Shown piece after piece: positions 25,079 through 33,593 of a DNA stretch of 64,000 nt. This DNA is from Eutrophocola sp963925675 (GTDB lineage: Bacteria > Pseudomonadota > Gammaproteobacteria > Pseudomonadales > Pseudohongiellaceae). Position 1 is the stretch's first letter, and every line of letters starts with the position of its first letter. The stretch lies in the NCBI GenBank assembly GCA_963925675.1, contig CAWUSW010000021.1:1-64000 (forward strand). The letters are read 5' to 3'. Both the position numbers and the translations under genes were made by a program. The notes under the pieces are model-generated. The model ran no database searches, was not told the DNA's origin, and saw only the letters and a program-made list of their open reading frames with translations.

Positions 25079-25993
25079 TTATACGGGTTCGGAATTACTG
25101 TCGCTTGCCAATGGGTTTTCTGTTGCAAGGCTATTTTCTATCAAACTGTCGCTGTTTTTCTGGTTATAGTCCTGATTATAGTTAAAAATCCCGAAATTCA
25201 TTCTGTAGAGCGCGTTAGCAGAGGATTGGTCTGCTGTTTGCAGCGCCAGGGCGCGTTCATTCACTTTTATCAAGGCTTCCATGCCAAGAGTGTTCGCCAG
25301 CTCATTTAATTCAGCAATTGACTGGGCTGATAGCTCATCATAATAAACACTTCGATCAAAAAATGGGGGCTGCTCTCCACTCAAGTTGTGAACGCCAGCA
25401 CAAAGATGGTCCTGAATATTCTTACCAAAGAAGTAAAGCTTCTCTTCCTGGCCACGATTTGGGGTAAATGCTGTGGTTTTAAGAATGACATTATGGTCAG
25501 GATCGAGTTCCACCATATCCAGTCGCATTAATTCATCTAGCACTACTCGAGGCCTGATATCGCCTTTCGCTATATTACTCACCAATCCTTCAAAGGATTT
25601 AGTGCTGAATTCATCAACATCCTGGAGTGGGAGTATTTTTGGTGTGTGATCCGGATTTAAAAGATCCTTGTCACCCATCCAACGGGCAATTAACTGTGCC
25701 CCAATTGAAATATTAGCCGGCCTGATGTCGAGATTGTCAGGCTCTGCTCGTATACGTTTAACATCCTTGCGATGGACACCAGTTAAAAGATTAATTCTAC
25801 TGTCAGTCTGTTTTTTACCTTCTACTGGAAAGTCATTTTCGGCCACTTCTACATAAACCGATTTCAGCATATTGCTTAAATATGTGTAGGTGATTTGATT
25901 GGCAATCATAAACTTCACCAGCGGCCGCAGAATTTTTCTGAGGGCTGAAATAACCGCAGTGTTACCTGATTGTGGCGAAGTATTATCTTGCAT
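25079..25993 (-). CDS. DUF6502 family protein
   Basis: About 304 residues from ATG 25993; an in-frame ATG at 26032 would add 13 residues without conserved character. The N-terminal region (LRKILRPLVKFMIANQITYTYL...VYVEVAENDF) and TDSRINLLTGVHRKDVKRIR are the hallmark of DUF6502, which looks like a winged-helix or RNAP-sigma-like helical fold and may bind DNA. The C-terminal half is less conserved. It is divergent from the RND exporter gene and upstream of the GLGGTG gene, so it could regulate either. No function is established that I know of. Confidence 0.8.
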   Translation of the reverse strand: MQDNTSPQSGNTAVISALRKILRPLVKFMIANQITYTYLSNMLKSVYVEVAENDFPVEGKKQTDSRINLLTGVHRKDVKRIRAEPDNLDIRPANISIGAQLIARWMGDKDLLNPDHTPKILPLQDVDEFSTKSFEGLVSNIAKGDIRPRVVLDELMRLDMVELDPDHNVILKTTAFTPNRGQEEKLYFFGKNIQDHLCAGVHNLSGEQPPFFDRSVYYDELSAQSIAELNELANTLGMEALIKVNERALALQTADQSSANALYRMNFGIFNYNQDYNQKNSDSLIENSLATENPLASDSNSEPV

Positions 25994-26203
25994 AGGCCGG
26001 AGTATAATACTTTGAGGGAAAAAATCCCACATTTTCTGGTTGAGTCGATAAGTGAAAGGATAATTGAGAGAATAAATGTAAATAGTCGAGAAAAGGCATT
26101 ATTTTTTCAGCTTTACCCAAGCTGCGGATAATTTAAACTCGAGTGTTATACTGCCTGGCTTTTTTTACTGTAATGATCCAGCTACTTCAGAATAAAATTA
26201 CCC

Positions 26204-28702
26204 ATGCTATTTGAAAAATATACTAATTTGGTGCTCGGCAAGCCTTTTTTCGTATTGGGCTTTGTCCTGTTGCTGACGTCTTTTCTGGGCTGGCATGCGC
26301 AGCAATTCCGAATGGATGCATCGGCAGATTCACTAGTGGTCGAGGGCGACCCGGATCTGGAGTTTTCTCGAGTAATTAATTCACGCTACGGCACTGGTGA
26401 CTTTGTTTTTGTAAGCTACTCACCGGGTAGTGAATTATTCACCCGACGGTCACTGAATACTCTTCAGGACTTAAAAACAGAGCTTGGGACAGTAACTGGC
26501 GTTGAGTCGGTTGATAGCATTTTTGATGTGCCTTTATTTAAAGTAGCAGATGTTTCCCTGAGTGAGGTGGCCGACAACATAATCACTTTAAAAGCTCAGG
26601 ATGTGGATTTGTCCAGTGCCAGGGATGATCTTATGAGCAGTGAGGCATATCGGAATGTGCTGCTTAGTGAAGATGGCTTAACAACCGCACTTATTGTTAA
26701 TTTTAATGCGCAGCCTGAACTGGCTGATTTACTTGATCAAAGAGCATCGCTGCGAAATCTTCAGCGGGAAACCGGGCTTTCTCCAGCGCAAGCGAGTGAG
26801 CTTAAAACAGTAGAACAGCAATATACCGCTGCTAAAGTGGCTGGTGCCACTCAGTTGCATGAAGATATTGCTGCAATAAGAACAATCCTGGATATATACA
26901 GAGGCGACGCCACCATTTATTTGGGAGGTGTTCCAATGATTGCCGACGATCTGGTTACTTTTGTTCGTAATGACCTGGTGACTTTTGGTGTGGCCATCCT
27001 GGTGTTTATTATTGCGGCCCTTGCTTATCTGTTTCGCAAGATGCGTTATGTTTTCATCCCTCTGCTTTGTGGCGCGACTATCGCTCTTTGTGTCGTTGGC
27101 TTGCTTGGATTAATTGAATGGCCGGTGACAGTAATTTCTTCAAACTTCATTTCGTTATTGCTGATAATAACTGTTTCACTCACTGTTCACCTGATCGTCC
27201 GTTACCGGGAACTGGAAAAGGAAAATCCCGGCGACAGTCATCACGATCGACTTCGGCTGACACTTAAAAGCATGATTAAGCCTTGTGCTTATACAAGCTT
27301 GACCACAATTGTTGCATTTGGCTCTCTGGTGATAAGTGATATTCCGCCAATCATCGATTTTGGCTGGATGATGGTAATCGGCGTTTGTTGTGCTTTCAGC
27401 TTAACGTTTTTAATTTTTCCAGCGGTACTTGGCTTGATGAAAGAAAATTTCTCGAGGGCTGAAGACAAGTCAATAGATATCACGCCTGCGGTTGCTCGTT
27501 TTACGCAGTCCAATGGGCGTCTGGTATTGATAATTGCCGCAGTATTGTTTGTCTTGAGCGCAGTGGGTATTTCCAGGTTAAACGTTGAAAACAGTTTTAT
27601 CGATTATTTTGATGAAAACACTGACATCTATCAGGGCATGGTGGCTATTGACCAGAATATGGGTGGAACCACACCTCTTGATGTCATCATCGACATGCGT
27701 CCGTCAAACCCATTTGACCAAGTTGTTGAGAATGGTTTTGGTGATGATCCCTTTCTGGATGATGAATTCTTTGATGAGTTTGAGGATGCAGAGCAGGGGG
27801 ACGACGATGCTTACTGGTTCACTAGTGACAAGATGCAAGAGCTCATTGCAATTCACCAATATCTGGACTCTCTTCCGGAAACCGGGAAAGTTCTATCTCT
27901 GGCGACTTTGCTTAATATTGCCTATGAACTCAATGATGGCGAAGTGCTCAATAGCATTGAGCTGGGTGTGCTGTACAACAAAATCCCGGAGTCTTACAAG
28001 GAAAGCTTATTAAGGCCTTATGTATCAGTAGAAAATGATCAGGTCAGGTTTTCAATCAGGGTGCTGGAAACTTCAGAAGACCTGGTACGTTCTGAGTTGC
28101 TGGCAAAAATACAAAGTGGGCTTATTAATGAATTCGGTTTTGCTGAACAGCAAGTCCGCCTTTCGGGCATGCTGGTTCTCTACAACAACATGCTGCAAAG
28201 CTTGTTTGAATCTCAAATCTTGACTCTGGGTGTGGTATTGCTGGTGATTATGGGGATGTTTCTGGTGCTGTTTCGATCGTGGAAACTGGCGCTGATTGGC
28301 ATCATACCGAATATTCTGGCAGCCCTGGTAGTGCTGGGTTTGATGGGCTGGCTTGGAATTCCACTGGATATGATGACAATTACTATTGCCGCTATCTCGG
28401 TAGGTATCGGGGTAGACAATACGATACATTATATTCACCGGTTTAAATCCCGGTTTCCCGAGTTTAATGATTATGTGGAAACCATGACTTATTGCCATGG
28501 CAGTATTGGCAAGGCTATGTATTACACAGGGTTCACCATAGTGGCAGGCTTTTCTATCCTGGTTTTATCAAACTTTGTTCCAACCATGTATTTTGGTCTC
28601 CTGACGAGTCTTGCCATGTGTTTGGCTCTGGCGGGAGCATTAACCTTACTGCCACAATTATTAATAGTCTTTAAGCCGCTGGATGAGAAAAAGGTAACTT
28701 GA
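26204..28702 (+). CDS. RND-superfamily (MMPL-type) exporter
   Basis: An 832-residue inner-membrane protein with the duplicated RND layout: TM1 (about 13-31), a large periplasmic loop, five helices (about 245-415), then TM7 (about 440-460), a second loop and five final helices (about 675-825). GVGVDNTIHYIHRF is the conserved Asp-containing motif of this family. Relatives export lipids or hydrophobic molecules. The second loop holds an acidic insertion (about residues 510-540, FDEFEDAEQGDDDAY). There is no membrane-fusion protein gene beside it, typical of MMPL-type rather than HAE-type pumps. It is divergent from the DUF6502 gene. Confidence 0.88.
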   Translation: MLFEKYTNLVLGKPFFVLGFVLLLTSFLGWHAQQFRMDASADSLVVEGDPDLEFSRVINSRYGTGDFVFVSYSPGSELFTRRSLNTLQDLKTELGTVTGVESVDSIFDVPLFKVADVSLSEVADNIITLKAQDVDLSSARDDLMSSEAYRNVLLSEDGLTTALIVNFNAQPELADLLDQRASLRNLQRETGLSPAQASELKTVEQQYTAAKVAGATQLHEDIAAIRTILDIYRGDATIYLGGVPMIADDLVTFVRNDLVTFGVAILVFIIAALAYLFRKMRYVFIPLLCGATIALCVVGLLGLIEWPVTVISSNFISLLLIITVSLTVHLIVRYRELEKENPGDSHHDRLRLTLKSMIKPCAYTSLTTIVAFGSLVISDIPPIIDFGWMMVIGVCCAFSLTFLIFPAVLGLMKENFSRAEDKSIDITPAVARFTQSNGRLVLIIAAVLFVLSAVGISRLNVENSFIDYFDENTDIYQGMVAIDQNMGGTTPLDVIIDMRPSNPFDQVVENGFGDDPFLDDEFFDEFEDAEQGDDDAYWFTSDKMQELIAIHQYLDSLPETGKVLSLATLLNIAYELNDGEVLNSIELGVLYNKIPESYKESLLRPYVSVENDQVRFSIRVLETSEDLVRSELLAKIQSGLINEFGFAEQQVRLSGMLVLYNNMLQSLFESQILTLGVVLLVIMGMFLVLFRSWKLALIGIIPNILAALVVLGLMGWLGIPLDMMTITIAAISVGIGVDNTIHYIHRFKSRFPEFNDYVETMTYCHGSIGKAMYYTGFTIVAGFSILVLSNFVPTMYFGLLTSLAMCLALAGALTLLPQLLIVFKPLDEKKVT

Positions 28703-28736
28703 AGTTAGGATTGTGAGATAACCGGGGCTAGGTGAG

Positions 28737-28764
28737 ATACAAGATACAAGATACAAGATACAAA
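28737..28764 (+). repeat. Tandem heptamer array (4 copies)
   Basis: ATACAAG is repeated three times, followed by a fourth copy ATACAAA. It lies 35 bp after the exporter stop codon. A seven-base period outside coding sequence can vary by slippage without frame consequences. Confidence 0.85.
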
Positions 28765-28830
28765 GAGTAACAAGAGTACCAAGAAGAGAATGGGGAAATA
28801 ATAAGAGCGTAAATCTGAAGTGGTCTCCGC

Positions 28831-28910
28831 TAGCCCGAAGCGACTATCCTGTAGTTATTTTTTTTGTTATTTAATGCCTGTGGTCAGCATCTGGTTTTCG
28901 CTTCGGGCTA
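28831..28910. repeat. 13-bp perfect inverted repeat with 54-bp spacer
   Basis: TAGCCCGAAGCGA at 28831-28843 is mirrored by TCGCTTCGGGCTA at 28898-28910. The spacer includes a run of nine T. It could be a REP-like palindrome, a small-RNA stem or the ends of a tiny element. Only one copy is visible in this window. Confidence 0.65.
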
Positions 28911-29232
28911 ACGAGTGCGTAGAAAGATAATAGCGAAATCTCTTCTGATACAGTCCGCAATAACTATGCCAATTTCAATTAATACGATTCAGTAAGAAAT
29001 AACTACTTGTTAGTAGTATTAGCTTTAGAATCAATGTGTTAGGAACAATAATTGCGGTGTAAGGGCTTGAATATTGCATGTAAAACAATAGCTTAAGAGC
29101 CGTAGCTAAGGTTAAAAAATGCGTATTTTTTAAGTACCGGGAAGTTCCTTTCACCCACTTACGTAAAGCTTTGCCAAAAAACTGTTTTATAGATAGGTAC
29201 TTACAACAAATATAAAAAAACTTTTTTCTTTT

Positions 29233-29261
29233 TTGACACGTATAAGCAAGCTACTTATTTA
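29233..29261 (+). promoter_or_regulatory. Sigma-70-like promoter upstream of the small ORF and tig
   Basis: The perfect -35 box TTGACA (29233-29238), a 17-bp spacer and TATTTA (29256-29261) form a good promoter. It lies 62 bp before the small ORF at 29323 and 486 bp before tig. Confidence 0.5.
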
Positions 29262-29322
29262 GATCATATGGACTTAATAAGCTTAAGTTATTGAATTTTA
29301 AATATTTAATGAAATTTTACCG

Positions 29323-29475
29323 ATGTTTTTATACAGCCCAAAAAGAGTTTGGCAGTATTTTGCCAGTGAGCCCATCTGGCTACGCGAAGTGTTTCAAAAA
29401 CCTGGCTTAAATAGTGCTATTGAATATGCCTTTTTGATATGGCACAATCCCGGCCTGCATCGTAAACGATATTAA
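29323..29475 (+). CDS. Possible 50-residue small protein
   Basis: ATG 29323 opens a 50-codon frame ending in TAA at 29473. The product is rich in aromatic residues (YSPKRVWQYFASEP, FLIWHNPGLHRKRY) and has basic ends. A good promoter lies just upstream, but there is no clear ribosome binding site and I recognise no family. It could be a small protein, a gene remnant or chance. Confidence 0.3.
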   Translation: MFLYSPKRVWQYFASEPIWLREVFQKPGLNSAIEYAFLIWHNPGLHRKRY

Positions 29476-29601
29476 TAACTATATGATTTTTAAGTAGTAT
29501 TTTTAATAATAAGCACTTTGTGCATTACCTGCTATATAACTGATGTCATGGGTAAAATTGCTTTTAGCAGTATATAGGCCCAATGCAGTATCAGGATAAA
29601 A

Positions 29602-29697
29602 TTGAATATCGGCATTCCGATCTTCAATATCCTGGAATACATTCTGACAAAAATAAGTAATTTACTGTTATTTGCTGATCGGTCTGTTCCGATAAGC
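29602..29697 (+). repeat. Two related hairpins in the tig upstream region
   Basis: Hairpin 1 pairs 29602-29612 with 29617-29627 (11 bp, one mismatch, CATT loop). Hairpin 2 pairs 29674-29682 with 29689-29697 (9 bp, one mismatch, TCTGTT loop). Both have the core ATCGG...CCGAT. They may be mRNA leader structures or binding sites for one factor. Confidence 0.55.
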
Positions 29698-29746
29698 AGA
29701 TAAATTGTTTAACCGTATAATTGAAAGCAACAATCGGGATTAATAC

Positions 29747-31180
29747 ATGCAAGTTTCAATCGAAACCCTTACAGGCCTGGAAAGACGAATGACTATTGAG
29801 GTGCCCGCTGACGAAGTGGAAAGCCAGGTTCGCAGTCGTCTGCAGGAAGCAGCAAAAACCTTCAATATGAAGGGTTTCAGAAAAGGGAAAGTGCCTGTAA
29901 AAGTAATCAAAAACCGTTTTGGCGAAGGTGTTAGACAGGAAGTCGTCGGTGAGGTCATGAGTCAATCCTGGGTAGAAGCTGTGACCAAGGAAAATGTGAA
30001 ACCTGCCGGTCAGCCAAGAATAGAGCCAAAAAACCTTCAAGAAGGTGAAAACCTTGAATTTGTAGCGACTTTCGAAGTGTATCCTGAGATAGAGCTTCAG
30101 AACTTCTCGGGTATTACCGTTGAAAAGAAAAATGCTGAAATTAAGGATGAAGACATCACAAAAATGATTGAAACCTTGCGTGAACAGCGCAAGTCTTTCA
30201 AAGATGTTGAGCGAAAAAGCAAAGAAGATGATCAGGTAAATATTGATTTTACCGGCACACTTGAAGGTGAAGAATTTGACGGTGGAAAAGCCGAAGGCAC
30301 CAATCTGGTTCTCGGCTCAAAACGTATGATTCCTGGTTTCGAAGAAGGCCTCGTGGGTCTTTCCAGCGGCGAAGAAAAAACATTGTCACTGAGCTTTCCA
30401 GAGGATTACCACAATAAGGATATGGCCGGAAAAGCCGTTGAGTTTGCAGTTAAAGTGAATAAAGTCAGTGAGCCAACATTACCGGAGCTTGATGATGAGT
30501 TTTTTGCTTCTTTTGATGTTGCAGAAGGTGGGCTGGAAGCATTTAAGGAAGAGGTGAGCTCCAATATGTCGAGAGAGCTTAAAACTGCCAGTCGCACTAA
30601 TATTAAAAATCAGGTCATCGAAGGCCTGTTAAAGATACATAGTGTCGATGTTCCGAAGGCACTCACTGCAAATGAAGTTAATGCTCTCAGGCAGCAGGCT
30701 ATGCAGCAATTCGGTGGCGGTCAAAATATTGATCCATCCATGTTGCCTGACGATTTGTTCAAAGAGCAGGCAGAAAGACGTGTGATCTTGAGCCTTGTGA
30801 TGAATGAAATAGTAAAAAAGAATGATTTGAAGCCGGAGGCTGATGCAGTTCGTGCCTTGATAGAAGAAATGGCTGAAAGTTATGAGAAGCCAGAAGATGT
30901 CGTTAAATGGTACTACAGTGATAAAGAGCAGCTTGCCAATATTGAAGCGATGGCCCTGGAAGATGCTGTCATTGATATGATTGTAAATGCGGCTAAAGTC
31001 TCTGAGTCTAATGTGTCTTATGAAGATGCCTTAAAGCCGCCTGTCCCTGCTGAAGATGCTGCAGGCAAAGCGCAAAGCAAAAGCGCCGATGCAAAGGCGA
31101 AAATTAAAGAAGAGAAATCAGAAGCAGATGTCGCTTCTGGAGATTCCACTTCAGATGAAGACAAAGAGTCGTCTGAATAA
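29747..31180 (+). CDS. tig: Trigger factor, ribosome-associated chaperone
   Basis: Trigger factor binds the ribosome exit tunnel and helps nascent chains fold. Domains in order: ribosome-binding N-domain with GFRKGKVP at 43-50, FKBP-type peptidyl-prolyl isomerase domain at about 155-240 (VNIDFTGTLEGEEFDGG), and the C-terminal chaperone domain. At 477 residues it is about 45 longer than the E. coli protein. The excess is a charged, low-complexity tail rich in Ala, Lys, Glu and Ser after about residue 430. It heads the tig-clpP-clpX-lon-hupB-ppiD cluster, the standard gammaproteobacterial order. Confidence 0.97.
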   Translation: MQVSIETLTGLERRMTIEVPADEVESQVRSRLQEAAKTFNMKGFRKGKVPVKVIKNRFGEGVRQEVVGEVMSQSWVEAVTKENVKPAGQPRIEPKNLQEGENLEFVATFEVYPEIELQNFSGITVEKKNAEIKDEDITKMIETLREQRKSFKDVERKSKEDDQVNIDFTGTLEGEEFDGGKAEGTNLVLGSKRMIPGFEEGLVGLSSGEEKTLSLSFPEDYHNKDMAGKAVEFAVKVNKVSEPTLPELDDEFFASFDVAEGGLEAFKEEVSSNMSRELKTASRTNIKNQVIEGLLKIHSVDVPKALTANEVNALRQQAMQQFGGGQNIDPSMLPDDLFKEQAERRVILSLVMNEIVKKNDLKPEADAVRALIEEMAESYEKPEDVVKWYYSDKEQLANIEAMALEDAVIDMIVNAAKVSESNVSYEDALKPPVPAEDAAGKAQSKSADAKAKIKEEKSEADVASGDSTSDEDKESSE

Positions 31181-31224
31181 ATTCACAAGCCATATTTTAA
31201 AAGCGGATTGCAGGAATCTTTAAC

Positions 31225-31887
31225 ATGAAGAAATTTGAAAGCGGAAATGAGTTAATGCAAGAATCGAGCAGTCTTGTCCCAATCGTTGTAGAGCAAACCG
31301 CCAGAGGCGAGCGCTCATATGATATCTATTCGCGACTGCTAAAAGAGCGCGTCATCTTTCTGGTAGGACCTGTAGAAGATCATATGGCAAACCTGGTGGT
31401 AGCACAGCTGCTTTTTCTGGAATCTGAAAACCCGGATAAGGACATCCATCTTTATATCAACTCTCCAGGAGGGTCTGTGACGGCTGGGCTTTCAATATAT
31501 GACACCATGCAATTCATTAAACCGGACGTAAGCACTATGTGTATTGGTCAGGCCGCGAGTATGGGAGCATTGTTGCTGGCAGGGGGAGAAAATGGCAAAC
31601 GATTTGCCTTGCCGCATTCCCGAATGATGATCCATCAGCCAAGTGGCGGGGCTCAGGGGCAGGCTTCTGACATACATATTCAGGCGCAGGAAATACTCAA
31701 TGTTCGAGCGCGTCTCAATGAGATCATGGCACATCACACTGGTCAGGAGATAGATGTCATTGCCCGTGATACTGATCGGGATAATTTCATGAATGTAGAT
31801 GCCGCCGTAAAGTATGGACTTATCGACAGTGTGCTGCAGAAAAGAGTAATTCCTGCTAGCGTAGGCTCTTCGGATGATAAGGCCTGA
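31225..31887 (+). CDS. clpP: ATP-dependent Clp protease proteolytic subunit
   Basis: Serine peptidase forming the tetradecameric ClpP chamber. The catalytic triad is Ser112 (GQAASMGA), His137 (MMIHQP) and Asp186 (DRDNFM), each one residue later than in unprocessed E. coli ClpP. The N-terminal propeptide is cleaved in relatives. A second ATG at 31255 (residue 11) could be the start. clpX follows after 199 bp. Confidence 0.97.
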   Translation: MKKFESGNELMQESSSLVPIVVEQTARGERSYDIYSRLLKERVIFLVGPVEDHMANLVVAQLLFLESENPDKDIHLYINSPGGSVTAGLSIYDTMQFIKPDVSTMCIGQAASMGALLLAGGENGKRFALPHSRMMIHQPSGGAQGQASDIHIQAQEILNVRARLNEIMAHHTGQEIDVIARDTDRDNFMNVDAAVKYGLIDSVLQKRVIPASVGSSDDKA

Positions 31888-31986
31888 GCGCTGAAATCAA
31901 CGGGTAAAAGTCAGTAATACTTGAATTAAATCACAAGATATTACTTGTAAAATGGCACAATTGCCTTCATCTTATTCAGTGATATC

Positions 31987-32072
31987 ACCTGCATTTATTA
32001 AAAATATTGCTAATGCAGGTTTACGCTAGAAATTATTAGGCTTTCTATTAAAAAGTTTCCTGATACAGGAAA
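31987..32072 (+). promoter_or_regulatory. Two hairpins between clpP and clpX
   Basis: ACCTGCATT (31987-31995) pairs perfectly with AATGCAGGT (32012-32020). TTTCCTG (32056-32062) pairs with CAGGAAA (32066-32072), directly beside the AAGGA ribosome binding site at 32072-32076 of clpX. Neither has a proper T-run, so attenuation or translation control is more likely than full termination. Confidence 0.4.
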
Positions 32073-32086
32073 AGGACTGAGATTAA

Positions 32087-33376
32087 ATGGCTGACGACAA
32101 GAAAGAAGATGAAGGCGGAAAACTGCTTTATTGCTCTTTTTGCGGCAAAAGCCAGCATGAAGTCAGAAAGCTTATTGCCGGGCCTTCTGTTTTTGTCTGT
32201 GATGAATGTGTTGACCTGTGTAACGATATAATCCGGGAAGAGATTCAGGAAAAAACTGTAGATCAGGAAGATCGAAAATTACCCACACCGGAAGAGATTC
32301 GAGACACCCTTGATGAGTATGTCATCGGCCAGGATAAGGCAAAAAAGACCTTGTCAGTGGCTGTGTACAATCATTACAAGCGTCTTAATTTTGAAGAAAA
32401 AAATTCAGATGTAGAGCTCAGCAAAAGTAATATCCTGATTATTGGTCCTACAGGGACCGGGAAGACTTTGCTGGCAGAAACTCTGGCACGTTTGCTTGAT
32501 GTCCCTTTTACCATTGCTGATGCCACTACGCTGACCGAAGCGGGGTATGTAGGGGAGGATGTCGAAAATATAATCCAGAAACTGCTGCAAAAATGTGATT
32601 ATGATGTCGAAAAGGCTCAAATAGGTATTGTATACATCGACGAAATTGACAAGATTTCCAGAAAATCCGATAACCCTTCGATTACACGTGATGTATCAGG
32701 TGAAGGTGTTCAACAGGCTCTGCTCAAACTGATAGAAGGGACGGTAGCATCGGTTCCTCCTCAAGGTGGGCGCAAACATCCCCAGCAGGAATTTTTGCAG
32801 GTAGATACATCCAATATCCTTTTTATCTGCGGTGGTGCTTTTGCAGGTCTTGAAAAAATCATTCGTGATCGATCTGATAAAAGTGGCATTGGTTTCGCCG
32901 CGGAACTGCGTAGTCCTGAAGCAGAGAAAAAAGTCGGCGAAACTTTGAAGAGTGTGGAACCCGAAGATCTGGTTAAATATGGATTGATTCCTGAGTTTGT
33001 TGGTCGTTTGCCAATGATCGCAACGCTTAATGAGCTGGATCAAGAAGCATTAGTCAAAATTTTGAAAGAACCCAAAAATTCCCTTACCAAACAATATGGC
33101 AAACTATTTGAAATGGAAGGTGTGGAAATTCAGTTTCGGGATGATGCCTTGAGCGCTATTGCCCAAAAAGCCCAGGAAAGGAAAACCGGAGCGAGGGGTT
33201 TACGTTCAATTATGGAATCTGTTCTGCTGGATACCATGTACAACATTCCGTCTCAGGAAGGTGTTACCAAGGTGGTCATCGATGAGGCTGTAATCAACGG
33301 TGAATCAGAGCCCTTGCTGATGTATGAAACCGTAGAATCAGCTCAAAGCAAGACTGCGAGCAAAGATCCGGCTTGA
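32087..33376 (+). CDS. clpX: Clp protease ATP-binding subunit ClpX
   Basis: AAA+ unfoldase that feeds substrates to ClpP. It has the N-terminal zinc-binding domain (CSFCGKSQ ... CDECVDLC), Walker A GPTGTGKT, Walker B IVYIDEIDK and the ClpP-binding IGF-type loop (GIGF in DKSGIGFAAE). Length 429 is normal. AAGGA lies 10 bases before the ATG. Confidence 0.98.
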   Translation: MADDKKEDEGGKLLYCSFCGKSQHEVRKLIAGPSVFVCDECVDLCNDIIREEIQEKTVDQEDRKLPTPEEIRDTLDEYVIGQDKAKKTLSVAVYNHYKRLNFEEKNSDVELSKSNILIIGPTGTGKTLLAETLARLLDVPFTIADATTLTEAGYVGEDVENIIQKLLQKCDYDVEKAQIGIVYIDEIDKISRKSDNPSITRDVSGEGVQQALLKLIEGTVASVPPQGGRKHPQQEFLQVDTSNILFICGGAFAGLEKIIRDRSDKSGIGFAAELRSPEAEKKVGETLKSVEPEDLVKYGLIPEFVGRLPMIATLNELDQEALVKILKEPKNSLTKQYGKLFEMEGVEIQFRDDALSAIAQKAQERKTGARGLRSIMESVLLDTMYNIPSQEGVTKVVIDEAVINGESEPLLMYETVESAQSKTASKDPA

Positions 33377-33390
33377 ATTAATCAAATATG

Positions 33391-33406
33391 CCCATAGATC
33401 TATGGG
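33391..33406. promoter_or_regulatory. 16-bp perfect palindrome between clpX and lon
   Basis: CCCATAGATCTATGGG is fully symmetric and lies 15 bp after the clpX stop and about 190 bp before lon. It has the size of a dimeric repressor or activator site. No T-run follows, so it is not an ordinary terminator. The regulator is unknown. Confidence 0.5.
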
Positions 33407-33593
33407 TACAAGAACGGCGCCTACTGTCATTTGCCTGTTACAGGCAATTATTTCAGATCAGTAGTGCCAGTTGGCAGATAGATGCTGACTTTACTGCACA
33501 TTATCGCAAGCATTTCCTGCCCGTCTCTGGTAAACAGGATGAATTTGTAATTCAATGTGACAATCATTTCATGCAACAGGTTTGATACAAATT

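Larger units (their letters stand above)
28703..29746. other. Kilobase intergenic region with repeats, hairpins and a promoter
   Basis: About 1,040 bp without a recognised gene between the exporter and trigger factor. It contains a heptamer array (28737-28764), a 13-bp inverted repeat (28831-28910), a good promoter candidate (29233-29261), a possible 50-codon ORF (29323-29475) and two related hairpins (29602-29627 and 29674-29697). I looked for tRNA T-loop signatures and found none. The rest is AT-rich and unassigned. Confidence 0.6.

Noticed and set aside
28703..29746. tRNA genes in the pre-tig gap
   Set aside because: I looked for T-loop and acceptor-stem patterns on both strands, since tRNAs sit near tig in some relatives, and found none.
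33388..33585. 65-codon plus-strand frame between clpX and lon
   Set aside because: It has no recognisable motif, spans the palindrome and most of the lon upstream region, and lacks a ribosome binding site.
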